Shown here piece by piece: positions 1-12,863 of a DNA stretch of 64,000 nucleotides. The stretch is taken from NCBI GenBank assembly GCA_902702965.1, contig CACRXP010000662.1, positions 268,758 to 332,757 on the forward strand. The letters are read 5' to 3'. The notes below the pieces were generated by a model. That model ran no database searches. It was not told the DNA's origin and was given only the letters and a program-made list of their open reading frames with translations. The position numbers were made by a program, and so were the translations under genes. The DNA comes from Spirometra erinaceieuropaei. Lineage: Eukaryota > Platyhelminthes > Cestoda > Diphyllobothriidea > Diphyllobothriidae. Position 1 is the first letter of the stretch, and each line of letters starts with the position of its first letter.

Positions 1-232
1 TTCTGGGCATCATGGGCAAAGTCCCATCTAACTATCTTAAGCAAACGGGTCGGGGTTTACTAGAAACAGCAGAAATGACTGCCATCAGGCTACGTAGGTT
101 GACGTTCGCGCAGATGAACATTCTGCATGCTCCGCGTTTGCTTTGGGCCGGGATCGATTAACTGTATGCATGCTTTCGCACTTTCGTCAACGGACTACTG
201 TAATATAGACATTTAAGGAAAATAAATATTTA

Positions 233-1211
233 TAGTAGGTGGGCTAACTCATGAAATGTCAACCGAAATTCTGAAATGCGCTTTGGTTTCGAAAAGATTA
301 ATTACGTAGTATTGTAAAATTAATCTTCGTGCAGCATAATTCTATAATACTTTAGTTACCTCAGGATGCCGGCTTTCGAACAAACTTATTTTAACTTGCA
401 TAAAAAACCGCATTTCGTAAAAAATGACCACTTAAGTGGCATGCATTGTTTCATTGATTTTCGATGCCCTTAAAGAGTAAATTATATTTTATGGAAAACA
501 TACATAAAAATATTCATTCATTCAGTCGGTAGAAAATTACGTCTTCTTCCAATTTTACACTCGAACGAAGGGTCTAATTCGATTTTTTAAAAAGTTTATA
601 ATTGTGAGGATTTTTAATATCGTGAAATGCCCGTTTGTAAAACGTCATATTTCTGCATTTACCAGTGTGGCTTTAAAGTTAACATTATGGTTCATATCCA
701 CTGCTGCATTTAATGAACCCCATATAGTTCCCTCTTAATAGCACAGAGAAATGTATGGTTTTTCGAACGCAGAAAATATACGACTTGTAGTTTGGAAACC
801 CTGAATGCAAGTGTGATGACGGATCGGTGTTCAAAATTATTTGGGAATTGGAAAAGTTTTTGAAAAACCAAATTAAACTCTTTCTTCGAGTGCAAAATCG
901 AAAGAAGGCGTAATTTTCTACCGAATAACTAAAGCACCTAATATTTTTATGCAATTTTCCCATGAAAAATAATTGAATTTTTGAGGACATCGAAAACCAT
1001 TGACTACGTAAGTAGTCATTTATCTCAAAGCACAGTTTTTGCATGTGGCCAAAAATAAGTTCCTTCGAAAGCCGGCATACTGTGGTAACTGAATTACTAT
1101 AAAATTATGCCACACTTTTATCAGTTTTACGACATTACTTAATAAATATTTTCGAAACGAAAACGAATTTTGGGATTTCGGTTGACATTTTTTGAGTTAG
1201 TCCACCTACTG
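233..1211. repeat. Foldback element F1, complete copy
   Basis: About 979 bp in which the right half is the reverse complement of the left: the sequence from 233 (AGTAGGTGGGCTAACTCA) returns inverted up to 1211, with arms of roughly 430 bp and a central loop near 690-720. A TA dinucleotide lies on each side (231-232 and 1212-1213) and the ends fit the consensus CAGTRGGTGGGCTAA seen in other copies here. TA duplication plus CAGT ends is the pattern of Tc1/mariner-type transposition, so I infer a non-autonomous foldback relative of that superfamily. No transposase is encoded; the open frames inside (for example 685-1044 minus) are arm sequence. Confidence 0.75.
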
Positions 1212-1213
1212 TA

Positions 1214-1738
1214 TCTAGCCCTCACTGTCACCTACTGCCTCCTCTCCCCTCTCCCCTTTAATCACATACCCCGTTTGTAATAAAAGACGAACCGTAATGG
1301 ATTCTTCTTATAGCTCACACGTTTCAGTTTATATCTCTTCGGCAAAAAAGTTCGGGTACGATGAGAATTTATCAAAAGCACGCGCATGCACACCAAATGC
1401 TCTTCTGAATTGCTCCATGTGAGTTTTCGAAGCGTTTTATATTTGTTAAACATGACAACCGTTTCCAGGTTGAAAACACCACCTTGTCTAGGTTTTAGAC
1501 GAACTTTTATTCCGTTACACTGTCAAAACCCTCCAATCAAACACGTAAACAACAGCCAAAATCCGTTAAGTGCAGCATGATATTGAACAGTGTAAGCTAA
1601 CTTATGACATGCTAAGGCATATCGAAAGTTATAACCCATGTGTAAATTAATAACACCTTTCTCCAGGAGCATTTGTATTTGTAGTAAAATACTCAGATTG
1701 ACACCGCGTTAGGGATTCAATTGCAAAATAGTTTGTGA
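1214..1738. other. Non-coding stretch with two repeat fragments
   Basis: No gene seen. About 1357-1415 resembles 14568-14620, just upstream of the PLE reverse transcriptase frame (shared GAGAATTTATC and CTTCTGA blocks), so it may be a lone fragment of that element. About 1635-1715 resembles 6028-6110 (shared ACCCATGTGTAAAT and TCTCCAG blocks), another dispersed repeat. Confidence 0.4.
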
Positions 1739-2301
1739 TCACTCATTTGTTATAATTGGTATGTGGTTTGCACCACGAAATTGGCAGGCGTAAGGTAGAG
1801 CTGACTTCAACAGCATCCACAAAACCGACAAAGCATTAACGTGTATTTCCTCGGGTAGTCGAAGGGTAAAATTTAAATCTGCCTGCAAATCTCCCTGCTG
1901 CGGGAATGATGGGTAGTCAGCCACAAGTATGTGTCTTCGGTAAATATTCCGTCTCACGGTCACGGGAATACGAACTGTTATATTTTGGAAGGTGAGCGTT
2001 TTCATAATGCACCGAGAAGTCATCTGTCGCAGGTTGTGTTCGTACCAGTCAATTCGGTGCCCAATTCGGCAAGCGATGGTCAGACGAATTTCGGCGAACA
2101 CTAATGTACAGGAATATTTGCGCATCTTACATTCGGACTTCGCACACGTGCTTCCTTCGGCAAACTTCATTGTCTCAAAACTGCCTGAGCATCGACGAGC
2201 CTGTTCGAGTGGAAGATAATACTGTTGATCTGACCTGATAAGTAGCATTTGCTGAAGCGCGTTGGGCATCTTTAGTATTGGCTCGTCGCCTTTGCAAGAA
2301 C
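1739..2301 (-). CDS. Candidate exon, product not recognised
   Basis: An open frame of about 187 codons on the minus strand, long for this AT-rich sequence. Just upstream is a good acceptor: a pyrimidine run followed by CAG at 2310-2308 and a second AG at 2303-2302, so the exon may start at 2307 or 2301. It ends at TGA (1741-1739), so it could be a terminal exon. The translation has seven cysteines, six of them in the first half (motifs RRCSGSFE, CAKSECKMRKYSC, IACRIGHRIDWYE), a FQNITVRIPVTV stretch and an LPEEI motif. I match it to no family. It has no repeat similarity to the transposon debris I could trace. The annotated start of a longer frame at 2320 is TTG and is unlikely to be used. A chance frame remains possible. 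Confidence 0.4.
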
Positions 2302-2319
2302 CTGAAGCTGAGAAGAGCA

Positions 2320-5300
2320 AAAATGATTTATATTTTGTAAAAGTAAAATGATATCAAGGAAACTGATTTCCTACGAATTGGAGTATTTCGCAGAAAGCTA
2401 CTTTGCGTCTCGAACCCACAACCGCGCTGTCGGCCATAAGCACAAGTTTTGGAAACAGTGCTATACTGTCTATTATTCCTCTTGTGAAGTACTGAAAGGA
2501 AAACTGCACCTACATTTCGCACGTTATAAAGCAAACAGTATTAAGAGAAGCATCGTCATAGATGTATTCCTAATTGCTCCAATGCCGTCTCTCAAGGGCG
2601 GATTTACGATGTCTGTCCAAATCGCTGAAACAAATAGCCGACAATGTTTAATATCCTCTTACCTGAATAATATAAATTACATGATTTTGCGAAACAGGTC
2701 TTCAAGAAAAGAAATATCAAATGTGTTCGCGCTCTAAAACAAAATATGTTTCTGTTGAACGTCTTTTCTGTCATTTGTTACGGCATCCTGCTACCGACAT
2801 TCCGAAAATGGTTTTGTAATACACCTGGGCATGAGTTATCGATAATATTCTCTCAGTTTTGCAGACACTTATGTAAGAATACCAGCATAACCCTCAAATA
2901 GCCAACAAAATAGCATTATTATTAGTCGGACACGTATGAACACGGATAACAAAGTAGTAAGATGAAGGAAATTTTTCAACTATCCGTTTGCCATTTTAAT
3001 CCTTAGACGGAATGAGCAGTGACTGGATTGTGGAATGTTGCCTGTTACATTATAGAATCACGTAGATTTGTCAATAGGCGCCACGGTTAATTGAACAGGT
3101 TCGTAGGTACTGTACGTGACGAAACTAGTGAAACTCCATGAGAACTCTGATATGCAAGTTGCGCAATTTGTTTGCTTGTCCAGTTCCCTCCTTTTCTTTT
3201 GTAAGCAAATTTTATTAGTAAGAATGTTTACAACTATGAGCTCAAATAAACCTTGCAACATATTCGGGCAATTGGTCGTGCAAATACCTGTCCTAGACGT
3301 GGTTTGCGCATTTAAGCGCGTTTTTCTTTGAGAGAAGAGTTATTTACCTCTGCGATTTTTATTCAACAGGGCTTTTTACACTTTAAAAGGGACCTTTTGC
3401 CTAACGGTGATGTGGAAGTCAGTTTCTTTACACAGGATATTTTTGAAATACAAGGAGTTGTATCGACTTTTCGAAGTCAGATTAGACAATTTGTGCTATT
3501 TTCGTTGCTTAGGTACAGCAATAACGCACAAAGGTTAAAACCTTTTTATCGTCTATAAAATTACACGGGTCAACGCAAACTGCCTGTCACGGAATGGTAA
3601 TTTTCGGTTTTGAACATACTCAAAATTGGTTTTCTTACGGTCTACTTCCTTCAACGTACGCAATTTCGAGATGTATTTACAGTTTGCACAAAACAACGGT
3701 ATTTGTATGACCACTCTGCCATGCACCCATTATTGTAGTACAGAATCTAAAAGTGAGTAAAGCTGGCTTAAATGTCCGGAATATTAAGCAAAAGATATCC
3801 TCCTCCATTTGTAGACAAAACATGTCGGTATTGCACAGCAACGTAAAATAGTTGCCAAGAATCTCATACTGCTTCTTGGCCTCTACATTCAAAAAGTTGA
3901 AGCGCGGTGCTTCTGTCGACGGAATCCGGTGCTATAACCCTCCATAAAGTAGTCGCTTTTTCGAGCGCGTTTTTATTTGATTGGAAGCATATCCGTTATT
4001 GGCTTTTGCTGTGAACGCTCATTTTACTCGACAATAGGGCTTCGTGTTTAAATGAGTCTACACATGTGACGCAAGCAACCACCTACCTGCCAAAGAAGGC
4101 CCAAATACTGCCTACATCAGTAAATGCCCTTAAGAGGTATCCTATTTTGAAGGCTTTAATAAAATGTTAAGTTTACGATTACATCTGCCAAATCGATTTG
4201 CAGTTGTTAGTCACTGGCCGGCCTGACAATACGTGACCTTAGGAGAACTTTTATCCATTTGGTGTCCCTGTTCGGAGCGGAGAAGTGCATCTTGTTAATG
4301 CCAAAGCGAAAAAATAAAACGAAGTTTCGAGAAATTGTTTTAAAAATTACATTAAAATTTATTATTTTTACACAATGTACCATACTTACGGAAATGCTTT
4401 CGGCAAGTTTCTGCTACAGCCAAGCACAAAAGAAATGATGCAAACTGTAGTACCATCATTAATCTTGGAGGTCACCTCTTAAACCTTGATTTATATCAAC
4501 ATTATACACAACATACTTCATTGGTCCACCTGGCAGTTTTTCATTGGAAATCTGTTTACTACTAATCTTCTCTTTCTTACGACTTCCATGGGTCTCGCAT
4601 GAAATGAAGATCCGATATTATGCCATGTAAACATAAGGATATATGGAACGAACTAACTGTCACTCATCATGATGAATTAAAGCGTAGCAAGGGAAGAATT
4701 CAGCAATGGTTCTGTATTTTTTTTTAGATAAACACCTACTACCGGGTGTATTGCGAACCTCGCAAAAAGAGGGCCTTAGGCATATCTCAGGAGTCCTTAC
4801 CTCTCTAATCTCAGTCCGCATATATATGCAATTTTCACTTAACACTTCTCAATAGAACATGTTCTGTCAGTTTGTCAATTTGGAATGCCTGTTCACGTTT
4901 AAATATTTCAAGGATGAACTGGCAGAAGAGAAGAAGAGTTTAGTGCACATAGTTAGTTTCAACATGAGGTTAAACGTGATGCCTTCAGAACTTGCAGTCA
5001 CGCTGCCAGTAGTGGAGAAGTTAATGAGATGTGGCTCATAACGAAAGATACGCGATTTTGAGACCACAAGCTACTCAAGTGACGGGAAAAGTGAAAATTT
5101 TGTGTTTATATATTTCTTCTCCCGTGATCAGGTCAACAAAAATATCTTTGGCCTACCTGCAGGGAACATATTCAGCTAAAATCTGCTTCTTGCTCCATCG
5201 ATGATGTCTAGAGATATTAAAGTTCGCGATATCGCATAGATAGTCTTTGTCAGTTGGGGTGTGTTTGAATGTGCTGCTAATGAATTTGCCGACTACTTTT

Positions 5301-6599
5301 CACTCATTATTGTGAACAAGCCGCTCGCAACACCCGTCCACATCAAGATAAATCGCACAAATATTAAGATAAGTATTCATTGTTTTGCCCACACGTGGTA
5401 AAGGATTAATAGGTAGGTATAGATTACTATTCCCCGGGTACTTTAATGTAAATACGAAACACATTTATTAGCCTTTATGCCATTTCTCAGATGAATCCTT
5501 ACAATACCTAGGCAAGGGTCCCTTAACACCAACAGCTAATTCTAGTGATGATGGCTCGATGTAATAAAGAACTGTTTTAGGGTCAGTTTGATTGATATAA
5601 TTGAAGTGGTCAAAAGTCCAGTCAACATGTCAATTTACGACGCCGAAGCGATTGATTTTTACGGGACCCGTCTGATTAGCAGGTTTTGTTTGCCGGACAG
5701 ATTGGCTATTGTCCCCCACAATTTGGACGAGGTGCGATACGTCATTATTAAAGTGATATCTGAATAGTTAAGGGGCTTTATTTAACTTCGGTGTAGCTTT
5801 TGTATTCGTAAGGCAGGATAACTCATAAACAATCCAATTGCTACTGTTACATATTTATGGTCCGGCTTTTAGAAGACCTCTTCTTCCATAATTGAACTGT
5901 TATTATCTTCAAACCAAAGATATAAACAACAGGTATGATATCCTTATCGCATTCGTCTAGTACAAAACGTAATAATATTCGACATTTTTCTGCGCAGGTG
6001 CATGTAATCTTAATAAATTTGCAGGTTTGACCCATGTGTAAATAAATAACATTCGTCTCCAGAAGAATATTTTACTCGTATCAAAAGACCTAGATTTACT
6101 CTTATGTGTGTCACCGTCAGGCGGTCAGGTTTACTAAACTTCGCTTCCGTACACACTCGTGCTTCGCGCATAGGCATATGTACACTTCTGCGAATGACCG
6201 CAGCGCCATAAACTTGCATATTTAGACTCGAGAGCGGCTAGCTTGTCGACTCAAAATAGTTCTATGTTTCTTTTCTCCCCGTACACGGATACAAACCTCA
6301 ACCCCGTATGATTTATCATCAGAGTTAACTGATTTTGCTATGGATTGCCAAAGGCACTTTGGTCCCGGAGGCCGGAATATTCGATCACATCGAAGATAGA
6401 AGTTAGAACGTGTTGCCGTGTCTTTCTCGAAATAGGACTCAGATGCCAGTGACCTGGGTAGAACTGCGGACAGTGCCTAGGACGGTACAGGCGACTGGTA
6501 GAATCCTCAAACTCACCAAGTGTAGCTGATAAAATCGTGTTTGCAGGAAGTCAGCGGTAACAATCAAGGACAATTCAGTGGCAGAACAGGCCGGATTCA
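2320..6599. other. Intergenic, no gene recognised
   Basis: Only short scattered open frames, none with splice context or motifs I recognise. The frame at 2348-2737 plus is 129 codons but shows nothing familiar. A dispersed repeat lies at about 6028-6110 (partner 1635-1715). Confidence 0.4.
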
Positions 6600-7130
6600 G
6601 CCGTATGCTGGAACGGATGCCAATGGGTTCGAGGGAAAGATGGTCTGTACACTTTTCCAGATGGTTTTGCGAAGAGTAGGGATTTTTTTAACTGGCGATG
6701 AAACCGCCTGGTCATCCGTCTGAACATTAGGCTGATGTTGTACACGGCCGTTATACGTACGATTAGTTTCTATGGATCGGAAACCAAAATCGTCTACTCC
6801 AGCCTTGACGGGAAACTCAACCACTGGTCGCGTAAAATACAGAGACTGAGGTGTCAGAACAGGATTTGGGCACGGAAGTCACGGAACCTGCGAGAATTCT
6901 CAGCATCCAAATCATGCTGAGGCAACTGCAACTGCGATGAAGCGACCAACTGGTAGGGATGGACAGTGCGCAATTACACAAACTCCTCATTTACGGAGAG
7001 GTCGTTACGGGTGCTCGCCGTCGGGGTGTGGAAAAGAATGTTGATACAAGAGCACTACGCCACTCTTCAGAGTTGCCCTTATGCGAATTGGTGATTTGCC
7101 GTCGACTGATTATCCGTGAGTTAGACTCAA
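6600..7130 (+). pseudogene. LINE reverse transcriptase C-terminal remnant
   Basis: Broken frames on the plus strand carry, in order, the signature blocks of the region after the LINE reverse transcriptase fingers/palm: LYTAVIRTISFYGSET (the usual YxAAVRxxLLYGSETW block) at about 6733-6780, a KIQRLRCQNRIW block at about 6834-6870, and a basic MDSAQLHKLLIYGEVVTGARR block from 6959, which fits the family pattern of MxDxRLPKxLxYGEL followed by GxRR. Stops and frame changes at 6721-6735 and 6919-6958 break it. LINE family (RTE or CR1-like) not fixed. It is an old dead copy; nothing upstream of 6600 is readable with confidence. Confidence 0.7.
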
Positions 7131-9556
7131 CTCTTCCTCACTATACCTTAATGAATTCTTATGCGTATGCGATCTAATGAGTGCAACCCGTTTGTGTAGA
7201 AAAACGTGATATGCAAGATCGTAAACAAAGACTGGTTTCTTAATTTTGCAGATACTTGTGACAAATCCCCGCACCATATGACTGTCTGGTTTGGAGAGTG
7301 TACTTGTGCTGTGTTTAGGTGACTTAAATCTGAGAAATAGAGAGCAACGACATACACGATCTAAAATGCGAATATTATTCAAATTTTCATTCTTAAGACG
7401 TTTGACGGTTGCAAGCCAAAATTGACCCAAAACCTCACTCCTTTCCATGGTGTTTTGACAGCCATTTAATAAGAATCAGCCAGACATTTCATTCTAGCAT
7501 GAATAGAGATTAATCAAGGATGTCGACCGCATCTGTCTGCGCTTCGAAGACACCATTGTCGCGAACCCATCAACTTCGCTTGGGAGTCACAACACATGAA
7601 CTTAGGCATGGAGGTGAGGGAATGTAATACGATGGAGGTCGCTTAATCACACGTTTGTCTTACAAAGACACACGCAGATCCGTGAAGTGAAGTAGAGGCT
7701 TGGACCTTCTAAAATCGCTGTTCTTGGTTGGTGTACGGCAGTACTTGACTCAGGCTCTGTGCATACGTGGCATACATTGCGTTACCTAACTCATGAAATG
7801 TGTCGAAATTTACGAATGATTGCCACTCATTCGCAAAACAACATCATCTAATGAGTCCATTGTCTAACTCAGTTAAGTACAAGTTAAAAAATTAAAAAAT
7901 ATTAAAGGCAGTGTTGCGTTGTTTAGAAAAGCCAATTTTTGTTAGAAAAGCGCAATACCCCGAAAACGTCAGAAATGGCTCCAATTTAATAAAGTTCGTT
8001 TTTGGATGTATAGCTTGTACCCTCATGCCGCAAACGCAGTAAATATGAAGGGACAAATGAAATAACGTTTAATGATAGTGTTTCAGTGAAGTTTCCATTT
8101 AAATATCGTTTAATAATTGGTATGATTTCGTATGTAACGGTTTGCCAACTGCCTACATTCCGAGTGTAGATTCCAAAACAGTTTTCCAGGGATTCTTAGT
8201 ATTCTTGCCTGTCTTTCGTCTCCGTTATCCTGGCGACACATCTAACAACGATACACCTCTGCGTCTCCATATGACTTCCGAAGTCACTTATTTCGTGTGT
8301 ACACTTTGGAGGGAATTACTGCCCGATATGCCATTATCCCGTCGGTCTTGTGCCCCTCAAATATTCATCAATAGATAGGAGGCTTTTCAAGTATTAAGCT
8401 TACATCTTACTGTATGACTGATCAGGTAACAAAGGAATCGGATAGTGTATGTTTTACACCTTGTGAATCGGCCACCTCAAAATGCCACTTTGATACTGTG
8501 CACATTTGCGCGCGGAAGCATTGAATAGTGTTTCTTTTTTCTTCTCCAGAGAGAAAAACGAGCACTTGAAATTATCTGTACTGACAAATGACAAAAATTA
8601 AGTAGCTCATTCGAATAGAGATTTTGTGTTGTACAATTTCGTGATATTACTACCATCGTTATCAGCAAACATGAAAGCGCAAGTCTAATTCTCTTCCGGA
8701 TTTGTGCATCCATATTTCTTAATGATTTTTGAGCTTCACTAGAGTATTCAGTTTGTGAACACTTACAACATGGGGAATTTTGCGTACGAAATGCTTGGTT
8801 TCATGTACATCTACATACAATGTATGTTGCATTAATGTATGACCCCTAAGTTTCCTGAGCGTCATAATCAGCAAACCATGACCCTCACAGCCTGATGTGC
8901 GTTGACAGTTCTACGATACCTGGTTCTCTGGCGTTAGGTGCACTTTTGCTTCCACTGAGTATAAAGATTGTCTGCATGCCTGCTTTGTCATACAAGTCCT
9001 GGTTGGGGGTTTGTTGTAGAACGTCGATACACCTAGCACACCCTACAAACCCACTATCACCCCCGTTCTGAGACTTATCCGTTCCCTGTTTACCAGAGTA
9101 CTATAACGACACTGGGCCAAACATTAGATGTAAATACCCACTACGTGCTCTGATCAACTAACAGGGTGGTTTTTAATGTCTTACTTAAATTCTGATTGCC
9201 TCGCCTCGGAAACCAAACAAAACTCATCAACTACATCGGGATCCTCACGTGGCTTGAAAGCAAATATCTGTCAACTGCAGCCATGATGTGCTCGTATGGA
9301 TGTTTGAACATTCGTTCACTTAACATAAGCACTTTTTCTGACTACTACATTCAGAAGTTAGGGGAGGCTAATTGACGCGTGTATTTTCTTGGAGGGACTG
9401 CAGTACATTCGTTTTTTGCTAAAATAATTGAAATAGGTCATTGCTGTCATTCTTAAAAAAGTCGAATATACCACTACTTGTCAAACATTCAACATGCCAT
9501 GATTGACAAAATTAAGATATTTATTTGTCGGATTGGTGGGAATTTATTTCCTAGAT
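7131..9556. other. Intergenic, no gene recognised
   Basis: No coding frame with support. A short piece at about 7785-7815 (CTAACTCATGAAATG followed by a CGAAATT block) matches the terminus of foldback family F1. The rest shows nothing I recognise. Confidence 0.4.
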
Positions 9557-10054
9557 ATTTTGGCAGATGTTGAGTAATCCATACTGACCCAACTGTGAAA
9601 AACTCGGGCATCGAGAATTTATTTACCATGGCATACGGATGTGTTCAGATAAAGGCCATTTGTTATGACACCTTTATTATGAAGTTCTCTGGCTTTTACA
9701 TTTAGTGTTTGAACCTCGCATTTTATTATTTTCAGGAAGTCTTCGGTCAACTTAAGGAAACATGCGATCGATTTCGGAGTCAGTATCAAACATAATTTTG
9801 TTCATGTTTACCGCGTAATACTTACAAATGGTTAAAGCCTCTTTAGCTCCAGGGTCGCAACATCTCAAATTTGATTGAAATTCCGAAATCCGTAATGCGT
9901 CCATTTCAGACTAAATGGATGCTTCATTACGTTGATGCTTACGAAAAGTGAAAGCCTTGGTCACCACCGATCATTTGTAGGCGCAGCATTGGATTGGAAC
10001 GTTGTTAATAAGACCGGGCAGATTCCGGTGGCGATTATGCATCGTGGTGACTTA

Positions 10055-10550
10055 GAGTGGGTGGGCTAACTCAAGAAATCTCGACAGAAATCCTGAAATG
10101 CGTTTCCGTTTCGAAAAGCTTGATTAAATAGAGTTGTAAAACCAATCATTCTGCAGTATAAGTCTATAATAATTCAGTTACCCTAGGATGCCGGCTGTTG
10201 AACAAACTTCATACGACTGCACCCAAAAACCATACTCCGCAAAACTGACTACTTACGTAGCATGCATTTTCTCCTTGACTTTCGATGCCCTTAAAGATTC
10301 AATTACATTCCGTGACAAACATGCATACAAATATTCATTCCTTCATTCAGTTTGTAGACAATTGCGTATTCTTTCAATTTTATACTCGAAGGAAGTGTAT
10401 AATTTGACCCTATTACGTTGGTTTAAAAGCCGGCATCCTATGGTAACTGAATTCCTATAGACTTATATTGTGTGATGATTGGTTTCACGAATCTACTTGA
10501 CTAATCTTTTGAAAATTTAAACGCATTTCAGAATTTCTGTGGACATTTCA
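10055..10550. repeat. Foldback element F1, internally deleted, inside repeat A
   Basis: Left terminus GAGTGGGTGGGCTAAC after a TA at 10053-10054; the inverted right arm is readable from about 10432 (GCCGGCATCC) to 10550. The centre is missing compared with the partner at 15131-16101. The last bases of the F1 right end (TGAGTTAGCCCACC in other copies) are absent because the second element begins there. Confidence 0.65.
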
Positions 10551-11157
10551 GATTGACAAAATTGAGAGATCCGGATTGATTATTTGAAGAAGAAGAAGAT
10601 AGGCTCCCCGGAACAGGTTTATTTAAATGCTGGCGTTTCAAAGAGCTTAGTCGGCTCTCAATTGTCAAAACGTAAAATGCACTTTGTCGGTCAGAAATCT
10701 AATTTAAAGTGACATGTTGTGTTGATCAGCCTCACAAGCGTAGAGCTCAGGACCAAACAACCACACCGAACTTGAGAAGGCCATACGGAGATGGCTTGGC
10801 GCTGAGTTTACTCGGTGGAGAAGAACAAGAACGGCCAGACCGACAACCCGACAAAGGTTCAATCAGCTCCTCAGGACGGAGTGATGACTCACAAAACACA
10901 CAGGCAAAACGCCCGTCAACCATCTCTCGTGAGGCCGAGATAGCGAGAGGAGAGAAAAATCGACCAACATGAGGCCGACCAACACAACATGTCACTTTAA
11001 ATTAAATTTCTGATCGATAAAGTGCATTTTACGTTTTGACAATTGAGAGCCGACTAGGCTCTTTGAAACGCCAGCATTTAAATAAACCTGTTCCGGGGGC
11101 CTATCTTCTTCTTCTCCTTCCAATAATCAACCCGGATCTCTCCTCTTCGCCAACCTG
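10549..11157. repeat. Foldback element F2, copy in repeat A
   Basis: A second inverted-repeat family. CAGATTGACAAAATTGAG at the left end returns inverted at the right end (…TCGCCAACCTG at 11157). Arms of about 180 bp include ACATGTTGTGTTG and a stretch with TAAATAAACCTG. The non-palindromic centre (about 10735-10970) holds an 87-codon plus-strand frame that I do not regard as a gene. Partner copy at 16102-16683. Confidence 0.65.
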
Positions 11158-12059
11158 AATATATGGTCATATGAGATGTTGTATAAAGGGCCTTACAAAT
11201 CTCAGAATGCACAAGAATACACGACGCAACCATTGTATGTTTTACATGACACTTATTCACATTCTTAGACGCATGACAAACCAAGGAAGAACACTCATAC
11301 TACTTAGTATTCTTACTAATATTAGTTACTTTATTTCAGCCGGCGGAAAAAAAGGAAATTTCGAAACTGTCCAATTTATGTGACTGAAATCAACGCGACT
11401 CTACTATGCAGGATAATCAGTATCACAAAGCCGCTTTCAAATCAACGACTAATTTGGGAATTTCACTTAATACTTCATGAGATCTACCAGACGGTATCCA
11501 CATAGCTGCCGTATTATCGCATTTACGCCTCCATTTGTTTATTTAAACACCAAAGTAAAGCGAAACTGAATCTAAATCGGTCGATGTCGACAAAATGGTT
11601 TTTATCTATGACAGGATAAGACGAAGGACCCCACGGACGATAGATGGTGGCAGGATTCGGGCATTTCGATTCAGTATTCCCTGTACCGTGCTTAGTCCAA
11701 AGGGCTCTTGTCCTAACTGCTTTTCAGTAACCATGAAGCTTTGTATTAACAAACACTCAATACTCAGTTTTCCATAGAAATTTATTCCATGAACCAAGTC
11801 ATATGTTTCATGGGTCCCGCTAATGTAAGGAATTAAATAAATGAGACAGACTTAATAAGAGAATTTCTGTTTACATAAAATGCGGACTTTTAGTTCATTT
11901 GTCACAAGATCTGAATGACAGCGTTATTATCAAAAAACGTTGGCCACCATATCTTCAACAAAATGCCAACATCTAGATCTTGCAATTTGGCTTCATAAAA
12001 TCTAGTAATAATGCAAAAGAGAAATTTATTCTACAATATCCGCAATTCACTGAGGAGTA

Positions 12060-12863
12060 NNNNNNNNNNNNNNNNNNNNNNNNNNNNNNNNNNNNNNNNN
12101 NNNNNNNNNNNNNNNNNNNNNNNNNNNNNNNNNNNNNNNNNNNNNNNNNNNNNNNNNNNNNNNNNNNNNNNNNNNNNNNNNNNNNNNNNNNNNNNNNNNN
12201 NNNNNNNNNNNNNNNNNNNNNNNNNNNNNNNNNNNNNNNNNNNNNNNNNNNNNNNNNNNNNNNNNNNNNNNNNNNNNNNNNNNNNNNNNNNNNNNNNNNN
12301 NNNNNNNNNNNNNNNNNNNNNNNNNNNNNNNNNNNNNNNNNNNNNNNNNNNNNNNNNNNNNNNNNNNNNNNNNNNNNNNNNNNNNNNNNNNNNNNNNNNN
12401 NNNNNNNNNNNNNNNNNNNNNNNNNNNNNNNNNNNNNNNNNNNNNNNNNNNNNNNNNNNNNNNNNNNNNNNNNNNNNNNNNNNNNNNNNNNNNNNNNNNN
12501 NNNNNNNNNNNNNNNNNNNNNNNNNNNNNNNNNNNNNNNNNNNNNNNNNNNNNNNNNNNNNNNNNNNNNNNNNNNNNNNNNNNNNNNNNNNNNNNNNNNN
12601 NNNNNNNNNNNNNNNNNNNNNNNNNNNNNNNNNNNNNNNNNNNNNNNNNNNNNNNNNNNNNNNNNNNNNNNNNNNNNNNNNNNNNNNNNNNNNNNNNNNN
12701 NNNNNNNNNNNNNNNNNNNNNNNNNNNNNNNNNNNNNNNNNNNNNNNNNNNNNNNNNNNNNNNNNNNNNNNNNNNNNNNNNNNNNNNNNNNNNNNNNNNN
12801 NNNNNNNNNNNNNNNNNNNNNNNNNNNNNNNNNNNNNNNNNNNNNNNNNNNNNNNNNNNNNNN
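12060..12863. other. Assembly gap (804 N)
   Basis: Unresolved bases. The PLE frame enters the gap from 12864; the missing part should hold the linker and GIY-YIG domain (about 230 residues in this family, about 700 bp). All long frames drawn across the N run are artefacts. Confidence 0.95.

Larger units (their letters stand above)
9557..12059. repeat. Long direct repeat, copy A (flanks the PLE)
   Basis: This 2.5-kb stretch is repeated in the same orientation at 14632-17619. The match starts at ATTTTGGCAGATGTTGA and runs, with scattered substitutions, until the N gap cuts it off. Both copies hold the same two nested elements (F1 then F2). Copy A is shorter mainly because its F1 has an internal deletion of about 480 bp. 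The PLE reverse transcriptase (minus) lies between the copies, so relative to that gene copy A is the downstream repeat. This could be the direct terminal repeats (pseudo-LTRs) known for PLEs, or a plain segmental duplication. Confidence 0.75.

Noticed and set aside
685..1044. 119-codon minus-strand frame
   Set aside because: Lies wholly inside a foldback element arm and loop.
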